DNA from: Pseudomonas viciae
GTDB lineage: Bacteria > Pseudomonadota > Gammaproteobacteria > Pseudomonadales > Pseudomonadaceae
Reading direction: 5' to 3'
Assembly (NCBI RefSeq): GCF_004786035.1
Contig: NZ_CP035088.1
Location: 62,001 to 126,000, forward strand
DNA: 64,000 nt
The stretch's first letter is position 1, and every line of letters starts with the position of its first letter. Both the position numbers and the translations under genes were made by a program. The notes under the pieces are model-generated. The model was not told the DNA's origin, did no database searches, and saw only the letters and a list, made by a program, of their open reading frames with translations. This document shows positions 1-8,558 of the stretch, piece after piece.

Positions 1-853
1 CGGTGTTGTAGAGCAGGTGAAAACCGATGACCGTTTCCTGGGGGCTGAAATCCAGGCTGTCGAGCCAGCCCACCAGTGGGTCGAGTACCGGAATGATCAG
101 CAACAGGCCAATCAGCTTGTACAGCAGGCTACCCAGCGCCACCTGGCGCCCGGCGGCGTTCTGCATGCTGGTGCTGAGGAAGGCCAGTATGCCGCTACCG
201 ATGTTGGCGCCGATCACCAGGCCGATGGCCACCGGCAGGCTGATCACTGCGGCACCGGCCAATGTCGCGGTCAACAGCACGGCTGCCAGGCTGGAATAGG
301 AGATCATCGCGAACAGCGCGCCGACCAAGGCATCGAGCAGGATGTCGCCGGTCAGTGAGGCGAAGATCACTTTCACCCCTTGGGCGTGGGTGATGGGCGC
401 AGCGGCTTCGACGATCAACTGCAACGCCAGGATGATCAGGCCGAGGCCGATACCGACCCGGCCCATTTGTCCGGCGCGGGTCTGTTTGCGCGACAGGAAA
501 AAAATCACCCCGAGGAAAATCAGCAGCGGCGACAGCCACGACAGGTCCAGGGTCAGCACTCGTGCCATCAGCGCGGTGCCGACATCGGCGCCGAGCATGG
601 TTGCCAGGGCCGGGGGCAGCGCCATCAGGCCCTGGCCGACAAACGACGTGACGAGCATGGCCGTGGCGTTGCTGCTCTGGACCATGGCCGTGACCATGAT
701 GCCGGCGACGAACGCCAACCAGCGCCTGGACATGTTCTGGCCAATGACATGGCGCAGGTTCGAGCCATAGACCCGCAGGATGCCGGTGCGGACGATGTGC
801 GTGCCCCAGATCAGCAGGGCCACGGCGGAGAGCAAATTGAGCAGGGTCAGCAT
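1..853 (-). CDS. Na/Pi cotransporter family protein (C-terminus outside the window)
   Basis: The reading frame is open from the ATG at 853 to the left edge (284 codons seen), so the stop lies outside. The translation starts MLTLLNLLSAVALLIWGTH and is almost entirely hydrophobic. It contains the family repeats QSSNATAMLVTSF and a second copy near ISYSSLAAVLLTA, which form the two inverted transport repeats of the Na-dependent phosphate cotransporter II family (NptA/YjbB type). It probably moves phosphate across the inner membrane. There is no PhoU-like domain in the visible part, but one could follow. The family call is firm; the substrate is inferred. Confidence 0.85.
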   Translation of the reverse strand, partial: MLTLLNLLSAVALLIWGTHIVRTGILRVYGSNLRHVIGQNMSRRWLAFVAGIMVTAMVQSSNATAMLVTSFVGQGLMALPPALATMLGADVGTALMARVLTLDLSWLSPLLIFLGVIFFLSRKQTRAGQMGRVGIGLGLIILALQLIVEAAAPITHAQGVKVIFASLTGDILLDALVGALFAMISYSSLAAVLLTATLAGAAVISLPVAIGLVIGANIGSGILAFLSTSMQNAAGRQVALGSLLYKLIGLLLIIPVLDPLVGWLDSLDFSPQETVIGFHLLYNT

Positions 854-1020
854 GAGGAGCCCCCTGTTAGCGTCCCAAAGGGACAAATTGACAGTGCCAC
901 ATAGTTCTTTGTTGTACTTAAGCTGTAGTTGGCGAACGGTTCGAGCGCCAGCATTGCACAGCTAAAGATGGGCTTGAAACAAAACTGTCATAAAAACCGA
1001 TCATCCAGGACGACAGAGAT

Positions 1021-1113
1021 CCTGTGGGAGCGGGCTTGCTCGCGAAAGCGGTAGGTCAGTCACATTAATACCATCTGATCCACCGCCTTCGCGAGCAAGC
1101 CCGCTCCCACAGG
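1021..1113. repeat. REP inverted pair (BIME-like)
   Basis: Two REP arms of about 30 bases, CTGTGGGAGCGGGCTTGCTC and its inverse GAGCAAGCCCGCTCCCACAG, face each other across about 35 bases. The whole can fold into one long hairpin, or each arm into a small one. The same core returns at 33610, 39414 and 43366. Confidence 0.85.
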
Positions 1114-1144
1114 GTTTGCATCCGGCGACTTTCCTGCGCGTATG

Positions 1145-1169
1145 AAAAAGGGGCTCCAAGAGCCCCTTC
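1145..1169 (-). terminator. Rho-independent terminator of the TerC-family gene
   Basis: On the minus strand the stem GGGGCT / AGCCCC with a five-base loop is followed by a run of five T. It begins about 20 bases after the stop of the TerC-family gene. Confidence 0.8.
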
Positions 1170-1187
1170 ATTCAATGCCCGGCAGCC

Positions 1188-1955
1188 TTACTGGCCCGGT
1201 ACATCCTTACGCAGTTTCACCGGATCCTGCTGCTTGCGCTTACGCGCCATGGCCGTGCGCATCTTGATGTTGATGGCTTCCACCGCCAGGGAGAACGCCA
1301 TGGCGAAGTAGACGTAGCCTTTTGGCACGTGCACGTCGAACGACTCGGCAATCAGCACCGTACCGACCACCAGCAGGAACGACAGCGCCAGCATTTTCAG
1401 CGACGGGTGCTTGTCGATGAACTCGCTGATGGTGCCCGAGGCCAGCATCATCACCAGCACGGCGACGATAATTGCCGCCACCATCACCGGTACATGGGAG
1501 ACCATGCCGACGGCGGTAATGACCGAGTCCAGGGAGAACACGATGTCGATGATCGCGATCTGGATGATGGTGTAGATGAAGTTACCACCCTTGCCCGAAG
1601 GCTCGTCGTTGGTTTCATCTTCGCCTTCCAGCGCGTGGTACATCTCCTGGGAGCTTTTCCACAACAGGAACAGGCCACCGAAGAACAGGATCAGGTCACG
1701 ACCGGAGATGCCCTGGCCGAACACTTCGAACAAATCGTTGGTCAGGCGCATGACCCAGGTGATGGACAACAGCAACAGGATCCGCGTGATCATGGCCAGG
1801 GCCAGGCCGAAGATCCGGGTGCGTGCCTGCATGTGCTTGGGCATGCGGCTGACCAGGATCGAGATCATGATGATGTTATCGATGCCCAGGACAATTTCCA
1901 GGGCGGTCAAGGTAAAGAAGGCAACCCAGATTTCCGGGTTGGTCAGCCATTCCAT
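1188..1955 (-). CDS. TerC family integral membrane protein
   Basis: A 255-residue protein with about seven membrane segments. The family signature is visible: ALEIVLGIDNIIMIS near residues 19-33 and a second acidic repeat IIDIVFSLDSVITAVGM near residue 140. The Asp residues in the two inverted repeats are typical of TerC/Alx/YgdQ proteins, linked to Mn export or metal loading at the membrane. The start is supported by AAAGGA six bases before the ATG. It is a single gene with its own terminator. Whether it exports Mn or is tellurite-related cannot be read from the sequence; no ter operon is nearby. Confidence 0.85.
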   Translation of the reverse strand: MEWLTNPEIWVAFFTLTALEIVLGIDNIIMISILVSRMPKHMQARTRIFGLALAMITRILLLLSITWVMRLTNDLFEVFGQGISGRDLILFFGGLFLLWKSSQEMYHALEGEDETNDEPSGKGGNFIYTIIQIAIIDIVFSLDSVITAVGMVSHVPVMVAAIIVAVLVMMLASGTISEFIDKHPSLKMLALSFLLVVGTVLIAESFDVHVPKGYVYFAMAFSLAVEAINIKMRTAMARKRKQQDPVKLRKDVPGQ

Positions 1956-2016
1956 GTGAGTTCCTTTGAGCGAGTGTTAGGCCGCGCCACCGAAGGCAGC
2001 GCAGCGGGCATTGCTT

Positions 2017-3324
2017 TTATAGAGTGCTGAACAGCGGAAAAATCCCCATCAGCAAGGCGGCGAACATTATGCACAGGCAAACCAGTACTGCCCACTTCAA
2101 GGTGAAGCGCTGGTGATCGCCGAACTCGATCCCGGCCAAGGCTACCAGCAGGTAAGTGGACGGCACCAGTGGGCTCAACAGGTGGACGGGCTGGCCGACG
2201 ATGGAGGCACGGGCCATTTCCACTGCCGTGATGCCGTAGTGACTGGCCGCTTCGGAGAGCACCGGCAACACACCATAGTAAAACGCGTCATTGGACATGA
2301 AGAACGTGAATGGCATGCTCACCAGCGCCGTAATCACCGCCAGGTACGGGCCGAGGAAATCAGGAATCACCGCCAGCAGGCTTTTCGACATGGCATCGAC
2401 CATGCCGGTGCCGGACAGGATACCAGTGAAGATACCCGCTGCGAAAATCAGACCGACCACCGCCAGCACGCTACCGGCGTGGGCCGCGACGCGGTCTTTC
2501 TGCTGTTGCAGGCAAGGGTAGTTGACGATCATCGCGATACTGAACGCCACCATGAACAGCACCGGCAGCGGCAACAGGCCAGCGATCAGGGTGCACATCA
2601 GGCCCAGGGTCAACGCACCGTTGAACCAGATCAGCTTCGGACGACGGGCGTCCGGGAACTGGGAAACGCTGATTTCGCTGTGGTCCATGTCGTCACCGAC
2701 CAGGTGCAGTTCACCCAGACGGGCGCGCTCGCGCTTACCGTACATGTAGGAAATCGCCAGGATCGCCGCCACACCGGCCAGCATCGCAGGAATCATCGGA
2801 ACGAAGATGTCGGACGGATCGACATGCAGTGCACTGGCCGCCCGGGCAGTCGGACCGCCCCAGGGGGTCATGTTCATCACGCCACCGGCGAGGATGATCA
2901 GGCCAGCCATGATGCGTGGGCTCATGCCGATACGGCTGTAGAGCGGCAGCATCGCGGCCACGCAGATCATGTAAGTGGTCGCGCCGTCACCATCGAGGGA
3001 AACGACGAGCGCCAGAACGGCGGTGCCGACCGAAACTTTCAGCGGGTCGCCCTTGACCAGTTTGAGGATCTTGCGCACGGCCGGGTCGAACAGGCCGGAG
3101 TCGATCATCAGGGCAAAATAGAGAATTGCGAACATCAGCATCACCCCGGTCGGGGCGAGCTTGGTGATGCCTTCGAGCATCATCGGGCCGATCTTCGGTG
3201 CAAAGCCACCGAACAGGGCGAACAGAATCGGGATGATGATCAGGGCGATCAGCGCGGACAGGCGCTTGGTCATGATCAGGAACATGAACGTGATGACCAT
3301 GGCGAAGCCAAGGAAAGTCAGCAT
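2017..3324 (-). CDS. CitMHS family citrate:cation symporter
   Basis: A 435-residue polytopic inner membrane protein. The order of segments and motifs such as DGDGATTYMI (near 110) and NMTPWGGPTARA (near 150) are those of CitMHS carriers, which take up citrate complexed with Mg or Ca together with protons. GGAG lies eight bases before the ATG. It stands alone, 61 bases from the upstream TerC-family gene on the same strand. No two-component regulator of the CitST type is adjacent, so its control is not visible. The family is firm; the preferred metal complex is unknown. Confidence 0.88.
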   Translation of the reverse strand: MLTFLGFAMVITFMFLIMTKRLSALIALIIIPILFALFGGFAPKIGPMMLEGITKLAPTGVMLMFAILYFALMIDSGLFDPAVRKILKLVKGDPLKVSVGTAVLALVVSLDGDGATTYMICVAAMLPLYSRIGMSPRIMAGLIILAGGVMNMTPWGGPTARAASALHVDPSDIFVPMIPAMLAGVAAILAISYMYGKRERARLGELHLVGDDMDHSEISVSQFPDARRPKLIWFNGALTLGLMCTLIAGLLPLPVLFMVAFSIAMIVNYPCLQQQKDRVAAHAGSVLAVVGLIFAAGIFTGILSGTGMVDAMSKSLLAVIPDFLGPYLAVITALVSMPFTFFMSNDAFYYGVLPVLSEAASHYGITAVEMARASIVGQPVHLLSPLVPSTYLLVALAGIEFGDHQRFTLKWAVLVCLCIMFAALLMGIFPLFSTL

Positions 3325-3633
3325 AGGAAATACTCCAGGCGTGGCGCGGCGGGCAAAGGCGAACCAGACAGGTCAGCGCAGGACGCTAAGCACGGGACGG
3401 ACGGATGGAGTTGACGCGATGGGAGAGGTAGCAGCGGACATCAGAATCACCATTGTTGTTGTTAAAAGGGCCGAACGAGCTTTCAACACTCGCTTCTGGC
3501 CACCGGTCTTTTGCCGGTAGTGGGGGCGATCCTAATCGCGCAAGCTTTCAGCCAGCTTTCGCGGCTGGCGATGCTGACGGTTGGGCCAGCCTTTGTGCCG
3601 AGCGGGAGCAAGCTCCCTCGCCACAAAGGTAAG
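3325..3633. other. Intergenic region upstream of the citrate carrier
   Basis: A stretch of 309 bases with no supported gene. It holds the promoter region of the citrate carrier (right of 3324, minus strand), a short inverted repeat around 3500-3517 (ACCGG/CCGGT) and a single REP hairpin at 3598-3626. Open frames here have no ribosome site or recognisable product. Confidence 0.5.
3598..3626. repeat. Single REP hairpin
   Basis: Contains the perfect palindrome GGGAGCAAGCTCCC followed by TCGCCAC, the second REP sub-type of this genome (core GTGGCGAGGGAGCTTGCTCC on the other strand). It lies just past the stop of the DOPA-dioxygenase-like gene and may act as its transcript end. Confidence 0.7.
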
Positions 3634-3972
3634 TCAGGGATTTGCTTTAAACACCGAAAGATCCAACGGCCGCACCGCGCCCATCCAGATCGCATGCTCG
3701 GTGTGGTCCACCAGGTCATCGCCGGTATCCGGGTGCATGAAAACCACCAGGCCTTTGCGATTGAGCGCCAGCCACGGCAAGACCACGCCGATGTACTGCG
3801 GATCGAACGCCAGCTGACAGCTCCAATCCGGGTGCGGGCCGACCGGGCGTTGGTGGACGCGGCCCATTTTCAGTGGGAACAGTTGCGAGGCTTCCTCGCA
3901 CAGCGCCCGCGCCTGGTCGATCGTGGTCGCGTCGAAATACACGTGGGCGTGGTAGCCCTTGATCCGCTGCAT
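3634..3972 (-). CDS. DOPA 4,5-dioxygenase family protein
   Basis: A small protein of 112 residues, the usual length of bacterial members. It starts with IKGYHAHVYFDA, has the central GPHPDWSCQLAF and ends with HTEHAIWMG; these His residues (HAH, GPHP, HTEH) are the likely iron ligands of the family. Plant and fungal relatives cleave DOPA extradiolically; the bacterial substrate is unknown. GAGGAG eight bases before the ATG supports the start. It is divergent from the SDR gene with 83 bases between starts. Confidence 0.85.
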   Translation of the reverse strand: MQRIKGYHAHVYFDATTIDQARALCEEASQLFPLKMGRVHQRPVGPHPDWSCQLAFDPQYIGVVLPWLALNRKGLVVFMHPDTGDDLVDHTEHAIWMGAVRPLDLSVFKANP

Positions 3973-4055
3973 CTGTGACTCCTCGAAAACAGGCCGAACC
4001 CTCTTGGTTTTCCGCAGGTCAGAGCCTTTACACGCGGGAAAAAAGGAAAACAGCC

Positions 4056-4715
4056 ATGAAAAACGCCGAAACCCCGGTCATCAAAGTGGTGCTCTATGGT
4101 GCCATGAGCAGCCTCGGCAGTGCGTTGATGGCTGAAATGCTGCGGCGCCAGCACGAAGTCATCGCCATTCTCGATGATCTTACCGCCCTGGCTCCGCGCC
4201 CGGGCCTGCGGACCAAGACCGGAGACCTCTATGACCCGGAACGGGTCAAGCAAAGTGTCGCCGGCGCCAGCGCCGTGGTGTGTCTGCTGAACGCGCCGGG
4301 GTTGCCGATGAACAGCGAACAAGTGGAGCGCACATTGATTCCGGGGCCGGTGGAGCAAGTATTGGCGGTGGACTCGCTGATCGCCGGAATGGAAGCGGCG
4401 ACTATTCCCCGGCTGTTCCTGGTCGGCGACTTTGTCGTGCTTGATGAAGAGCAGACGGACGACGATTTGCAGCGCCATGCCGCCGAAGAAGTGCTCGATG
4501 CCCTGAAGAACAGCACGTTGCAATGGACCTTGATCAATGCACCGTACGCCGTGCCAGGCCTGGGCATCGAGCATTTCAGCCAGGTCAGCACCAGCCTGGA
4601 ACCCGGCATGGCCGAATCCCTGGAGCGACTGAATCGAGTGGCGGTCGGCATTGCCGATGAGCTGCACTTGAACCTGCATGTGGGGCAGCATGTCAGCTTC
4701 GTGGCCACCAACTAG
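4056..4715 (+). CDS. Atypical NAD(P)-binding SDR family protein
   Basis: A Rossmann-fold protein of 219 residues. After MKNAETPVIKVVLYGAMSSL comes a glycine-poor variant of the nucleotide loop (YGAMSSLGSA) and then the acidic strand end AILDD. The sequence resembles the NmrA/YwnB-type atypical SDRs rather than true epimerases and lacks a clear YxxxK catalytic pair. The frame is open to 3975, but I take the ATG at 4056: AAAAAGG stands just upstream and the fold begins here. The reaction is unknown. Confidence 0.7.
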   Translation: MKNAETPVIKVVLYGAMSSLGSALMAEMLRRQHEVIAILDDLTALAPRPGLRTKTGDLYDPERVKQSVAGASAVVCLLNAPGLPMNSEQVERTLIPGPVEQVLAVDSLIAGMEAATIPRLFLVGDFVVLDEEQTDDDLQRHAAEEVLDALKNSTLQWTLINAPYAVPGLGIEHFSQVSTSLEPGMAESLERLNRVAVGIADELHLNLHVGQHVSFVATN

Positions 4716-4730
4716 CTGTGAACATCCCCC

Positions 4731-4772
4731 GTGGCGAGGGAGCTTGCTCCCGCTGGGCTGCGAAGCAGCCCC
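4731..4772. repeat. Two-hairpin REP element
   Basis: A GGGAGCTTGCTCCC hairpin (within 4731-4754) is followed directly by a second perfect hairpin, GGGCTGC-GAA-GCAGCCC (4755-4771). The element at 20829-20868 has the same two-hairpin build. It sits between the 3' ends of two convergent genes. Confidence 0.75.
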
Positions 4773-4809
4773 AAAAGACGGTTACACACTCAAGTCCCCC
4801 GCCACGGGC

Positions 4810-5760
4810 TCAAACAGCAATCGACGGCAACGGCAATCCCGTGAGCGATTCGGCACTGTTGGCCTGTTCTTCCATCAACCAGTCCACGAACAGCCGTATC
4901 AACACCCCGCGCCGTTTACGCTGGGGTAAGACCACGTAATAGCCCAACCGTGACAGCACCGTTTCAGCGATTGGACGACACAAGAGGCCCTGGGCCAATA
5001 AGTTATCCACAAGGTGGCGCCAGCCGATTGCCACGCCTTGGCCGCCAATCGCCGCCTGGATAAGCAAGGTGTAATTGTCGAACCGCAGCTGTCCGGGGGC
5101 GGGTGGCGAGGTGATGCCCAGCTCACGGAATACGCCACTCCAGTCGAACCAGTTGCTGCTGTTTTCTCCACGCAGATGCAGCAGCGGGAATTCCGACAAG
5201 GCTTGGGCCGGCAAGGGCAGGGGGCGCTCCTTGAGCAACAGCGGGCTGCACACCGGAAAAACTTCTTCGCTGAACAGCCAGCGACTTTCGCCCTGTTTGA
5301 AGCGTCCGTCGCCGAACAGCACGGCAACGTCGATATCCGTGCGCAGCATATTGTGGTTGCGCTCACTGGTGACGAGGCTGACGTCCACCTGCGGGTTGGC
5401 CGCGTGAAACCGGTGCAGTCGCGGCATCAGCCAATAGGCGGCGAAAGCGAAGTCCGTGGCGACCTGCAGCACCTCATGCTGATGCTGGGCGGTGATCGCG
5501 TTCAGCCCCGCGTCGATACTCTGCAAGCCGGCCTGCACCTGCTCGAACAGGATCGTCCCGGCCTCGGTCAGTTCGATGCCACGGTAGATGCGATCGAACA
5601 ATCGCGTGCCCAGTTGCTCTTCCAGGCGTTTGATCTGCTGGCTGATGGCCGGTTGCGTGGTGCCCAGCTCAACCGCCGCCGCCGTAAAGCTGCGATGGCG
5701 GGCCGCTGCTTCAAAGGCACGGAACAGGTCCAGGGACAGGTCACCCAAGGCTTCATACAT
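4810..5760 (-). CDS. LysR-type regulator of choline-sulfate utilisation
   Basis: A LysR regulator of 316 residues. The N-terminal winged helix-turn-helix is clear (FRAFEAAARHRSFTAAAVEL then TQPAISQQIKRLEEQLG, residues 13-55), followed by the periplasmic-binding-like effector domain. It is transcribed away from betC with 114 bases between the two start codons, the classic arrangement for a LysR gene and its target. Such neighbours of choline sulfatase form a distinct LysR family. It probably responds to choline sulfate or choline; I infer this from position. Confidence 0.85.
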   Translation of the reverse strand: MYEALGDLSLDLFRAFEAAARHRSFTAAAVELGTTQPAISQQIKRLEEQLGTRLFDRIYRGIELTEAGTILFEQVQAGLQSIDAGLNAITAQHQHEVLQVATDFAFAAYWLMPRLHRFHAANPQVDVSLVTSERNHNMLRTDIDVAVLFGDGRFKQGESRWLFSEEVFPVCSPLLLKERPLPLPAQALSEFPLLHLRGENSSNWFDWSGVFRELGITSPPAPGQLRFDNYTLLIQAAIGGQGVAIGWRHLVDNLLAQGLLCRPIAETVLSRLGYYVVLPQRKRRGVLIRLFVDWLMEEQANSAESLTGLPLPSIAV

Positions 5761-5874
5761 AAGCTGTGCTTATCCTAGTCATTACCTTGCATGGGCTTTA
5801 CCCCAAAAGGTGGGGGCTACATGCTCAATCGCAGCAATGTCGCATAACTGTCTACTATGGAATGCCGCGAATAC
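5761..5874. promoter_or_regulatory. Divergent control region between the LysR gene and betC
   Basis: The 114-base gap between the two divergent starts must hold both promoters and the LysR operator. A G/C-rich imperfect dyad (TACCCCAAAAGGTGGGG, about 5799-5815) is the most obvious symmetric element. No strong -35/-10 pair stands out. Confidence 0.45.
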
Positions 5875-7389
5875 ATGAAGCGCAAGAACATTCTTTTCAT
5901 CATGGCCGATCAAATGGCCGCGCCAATGTTGCCGATCTACGGTCCTTCGCCTATCAAGCTGCCCAATCTGTCGCGCCTGGCCGACCAAGGCGTGGTATTC
6001 GACGCGGCTTATTGCAACAGCCCGCTCTGCGCACCGTCACGCTTCACCCTGGTGAGCGGCCAGTTGCCCAGCAAGATCGGCGCCTATGACAACGCGGCGG
6101 ATTTCCCCGCAGACGTTCCGACTTATGCCCACTACCTGCGTCGCCTTGGCTACCGCACGGCGTTGTCCGGCAAGATGCACTTTTGTGGGCCGGACCAGTT
6201 GCACGGCTATGAAGAACGCCTGACCAGTGACATTTACCCGGCCGATTATGGCTGGGCCGTGAATTGGGATGAGCCCCACGTGCGGCCGAGCTGGTACCAC
6301 AACATGTCTTCGGTGTTGCAGGCCGGGCCCTGCGTGCGCACCAACCAGTTGGATTTCGATGAAGAGGTGGTGTTCAAGGCCCAGCAGTACCTGTTCGACC
6401 ACATCCGCGAGGACGGTGACCAGCCGTTCTGCCTGACGGTCTCCATGACCCACCCACACGACCCGTACACAATTCCCAAGGCGTTTTGGGATTTGTATGA
6501 CGACAACGACATCCCGCTGCCGCAAACCCCGGCGCAAACCGAACTCGACCCGCATTCCCAACGCTTGCTGAAAGTCTACGACCTATGGGGCAAGCCGCTG
6601 CCTGTGGATAAGATTCGCGATGCTCGCCGCGCGTACTTCGGCGCCTGCAGCTATATCGACAGCAATGTCGGCAAGCTGCTGCAAACCCTGGAAGACACCG
6701 GATTGCTGGACGACACCATCATCGTGTTCTCCGGCGATCACGGGGACATGCTCGGCGAAAAAGGCCTCTGGTACAAAATGCACTGGTTCGAAATGGCCGC
6801 TCGCGTACCGTTGCTGATCAGCGCACCGGGCCAGTTCGCCAGTGGCCGGGTCAGCGCGGCGGTGTCCACCGCCGACTTGCTGCCCACCTTGGTCGAACTC
6901 GCTGGCGGCACGCTGGAGCCAGGGCTGCCCCTGGATGGCCGCTCGTTGGTGCCGCACCTGCAAGGGCAGGGCGGGCATGACGAAGTGTTCGGTGAATACA
7001 TGGCCGAAGGCACCATCAGCCCATTGATGATGATTCGCCGTGGGCCGTGGAAATTCATCTACAGCGAAGATGACCCGTGCCTGCTGTTCGATGTACGCAA
7101 CGACCCCAAGGAATTGGAAGATCTCAGCCAATCACCCGAGCATCAATCCCTGTTCGCCGATTTTCTCGCCGAGGCGCGGGACAAATGGGACATTCCGGCC
7201 ATTCATCAACAGGTGCTCGCCAGTCAGCGACGTCGCCGTTTCGTCGCCCAGGCCCTGGCCTTGGGCACACTCAAGAGCTGGGACCACCAGCCACTGGTGG
7301 ATGCCAGTCAGCAATACATGCGCAATCACATCGACCTCGACGATCTGGAGCGCAAGGCCCGTTATCCACAACCCTGCCAAAACCAATAA
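5875..7389 (+). CDS. betC: Choline-sulfatase
   Basis: A type I sulfatase of 504 residues that hydrolyses choline-O-sulfate to choline and sulfate in the cytoplasm, feeding betaine synthesis. The sulfatase signature LCAPSR at residues 51-56 carries Cys52, the residue converted to formylglycine. The metal-binding start IMADQ and the later FSGDHGD are present, and the C-terminus has the arginine-rich RRRRF stretch of choline sulfatases. No signal peptide is seen. The frame opens at 5857, but the conserved protein begins at MKRKN (5875). choX follows after 15 bases, so they are likely co-transcribed. Confidence 0.95.
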   Translation: MKRKNILFIMADQMAAPMLPIYGPSPIKLPNLSRLADQGVVFDAAYCNSPLCAPSRFTLVSGQLPSKIGAYDNAADFPADVPTYAHYLRRLGYRTALSGKMHFCGPDQLHGYEERLTSDIYPADYGWAVNWDEPHVRPSWYHNMSSVLQAGPCVRTNQLDFDEEVVFKAQQYLFDHIREDGDQPFCLTVSMTHPHDPYTIPKAFWDLYDDNDIPLPQTPAQTELDPHSQRLLKVYDLWGKPLPVDKIRDARRAYFGACSYIDSNVGKLLQTLEDTGLLDDTIIVFSGDHGDMLGEKGLWYKMHWFEMAARVPLLISAPGQFASGRVSAAVSTADLLPTLVELAGGTLEPGLPLDGRSLVPHLQGQGGHDEVFGEYMAEGTISPLMMIRRGPWKFIYSEDDPCLLFDVRNDPKELEDLSQSPEHQSLFADFLAEARDKWDIPAIHQQVLASQRRRRFVAQALALGTLKSWDHQPLVDASQQYMRNHIDLDDLERKARYPQPCQNQ

Positions 7390-7404
7390 CGTAAGGGCAA
7401 GCAC

Positions 7405-8325
7405 ATGCAAAAGTTATCCACAGTACTGACCGCTGGGCTGTTGGCATTGAGCAGTGTTTCGGCGTGGGCCGAACAGAGCTGCGAAACGGTAAAAATGGCC
7501 GACCCGGGTTGGAGTGACATCGCCGCGACCAATGCCATCACCGGTTTCCTGCTCGATGGCATGGGTTACAAGGCCAAGGTCGATACCCTCGCGGTGCCCA
7601 TCACCTTCGGCGGCCTCAAGGACGGCCAGGTGGACGTGTTCCTGGGTAACTGGATGCCGGCGCAGCAGGGCTTCTATGACAAGTTCGTCGCCACCGGCGA
7701 TGTCACGCAACTTGCCAAGAACCTGGACGGTACGGAGTTCACCCTGGCGGTTCCGGACTACGTCTGGGACGCGGGTGTGCATAACTTTGCCGACCTGAAC
7801 AAATTTGCCGACAAGTTCGACAAAAAAATCTACGGCATCGGTTCAGGTGCCCCGGCGAACCTTTCCCTGAAAGAAATCATCAAGACCAATGATTTCGGCA
7901 TGGGCGAGTGGAAACTGGTGGAGTCCAGCGAACAGGCGATGTTGGCGGAAGTCTCCCGGGCCGTGAAGAAACAGAAGTTCGTGACCTTCCTCGGCTGGAC
8001 GCCGCACCCGATGAACGTGCAATTGAAAATGCACTACCTCAAGGGCGGCGAGAAGTACTTCGGCGACACCGGCAGTGTTTATACACTGACGCGCAAAGGT
8101 TATGCACAGGCGTGCCCGAACGTTGGCAAGTTGTTGACCAACCTGAGCTTCACCCAGGAAATGGAAAACAGCATCATGGCCGAGGTGGTGAACAACAAAG
8201 TCAGCAACGCCGATGCGGCCAAGGCCTGGATCAAGGCTAACCCGACGGTGTTGGATAAATGGCTGGACGGCGTGAAGACCCTCGATGGCAAGGATGCGTT
8301 GGCGGCGGTGAAAGCCAAGCTCTAG
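7405..8325 (+). CDS. choX: Choline ABC transporter, substrate-binding protein
   Basis: A periplasmic binding protein of 306 residues with a Sec signal peptide cleaved after SVSAWA (about residue 22). Trp- and Tyr-containing segments, DPGWSD, FLGNWMPA, VPDYVWDAG and FLGWTPHPMN, match the aromatic box with which ChoX proteins hold the quaternary amine of choline. It lies 15 bases after betC. No permease or ATPase gene (choW, choV) follows; the next gene is a SulP transporter behind a large repeat. It probably serves a transporter core encoded elsewhere, as solitary binding proteins do in Pseudomonas. Confidence 0.92.
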   Translation: MQKLSTVLTAGLLALSSVSAWAEQSCETVKMADPGWSDIAATNAITGFLLDGMGYKAKVDTLAVPITFGGLKDGQVDVFLGNWMPAQQGFYDKFVATGDVTQLAKNLDGTEFTLAVPDYVWDAGVHNFADLNKFADKFDKKIYGIGSGAPANLSLKEIIKTNDFGMGEWKLVESSEQAMLAEVSRAVKKQKFVTFLGWTPHPMNVQLKMHYLKGGEKYFGDTGSVYTLTRKGYAQACPNVGKLLTNLSFTQEMENSIMAEVVNNKVSNADAAKAWIKANPTVLDKWLDGVKTLDGKDALAAVKAKL

Positions 8326-8345
8326 GCATAACAGCGAGCGGCTTT

Positions 8346-8512
8346 TGTGGCGAGGGCGCTTGCTCTCGCTGAAGCTGTAGGCGCTGCCGAAGGCTGCGAT
8401 CTTTTGATCTTTCACTTGAGATTCAAGTGTCTGGGGAAAGATCGCAGCCTCGTTGCACTCGACAGCTCCTACAGTGCAGTCCAGCGGGAGCAAGCCCCCC
8501 TCGCCACGGGGG
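8346..8512. repeat. Triple nested REP palindrome
   Basis: Three inverted repeats lie inside one another. The outer arms are REPs of the GTGGCGAGGG type (8346-8371 and 8481-8512). The middle arms are of another family (AGCTGTAGG...GGCTGCGATCTTT at 8373-8412 against AAAGATCGCAGCC...AGCTCCTACA at 8437-8473). The core is a perfect 7-bp hairpin, CACTTGA-GAT-TCAAGTG (8413-8429). It lies between choX and the SulP gene and probably ends or attenuates the bet transcript. Confidence 0.8.
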
Positions 8513-8558
8513 ATCGTTCACCTGATACTCTTGCGCCAAACCCCACCCTTGAGGCCCC

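Larger units (their letters stand above)
854..1187. other. Intergenic region between two genes read leftward
   Basis: A stretch of 334 bases with no gene. It contains the upstream region of the cotransporter gene (about 854-1015), a long REP inverted pair at 1021-1113 and the terminator of the TerC-family gene at 1145-1169. I could not pick a convincing -35/-10 pair for the cotransporter gene. Confidence 0.6.

Noticed and set aside
2113..3414. 433-codon open frame on the plus strand
   Set aside because: Antisense shadow of the citrate carrier; no domain and aberrant composition.
3483..3719. 78-codon minus-strand frame
   Set aside because: Overlaps the end of the DOPA-dioxygenase-like gene and a REP hairpin; translation has no family features.
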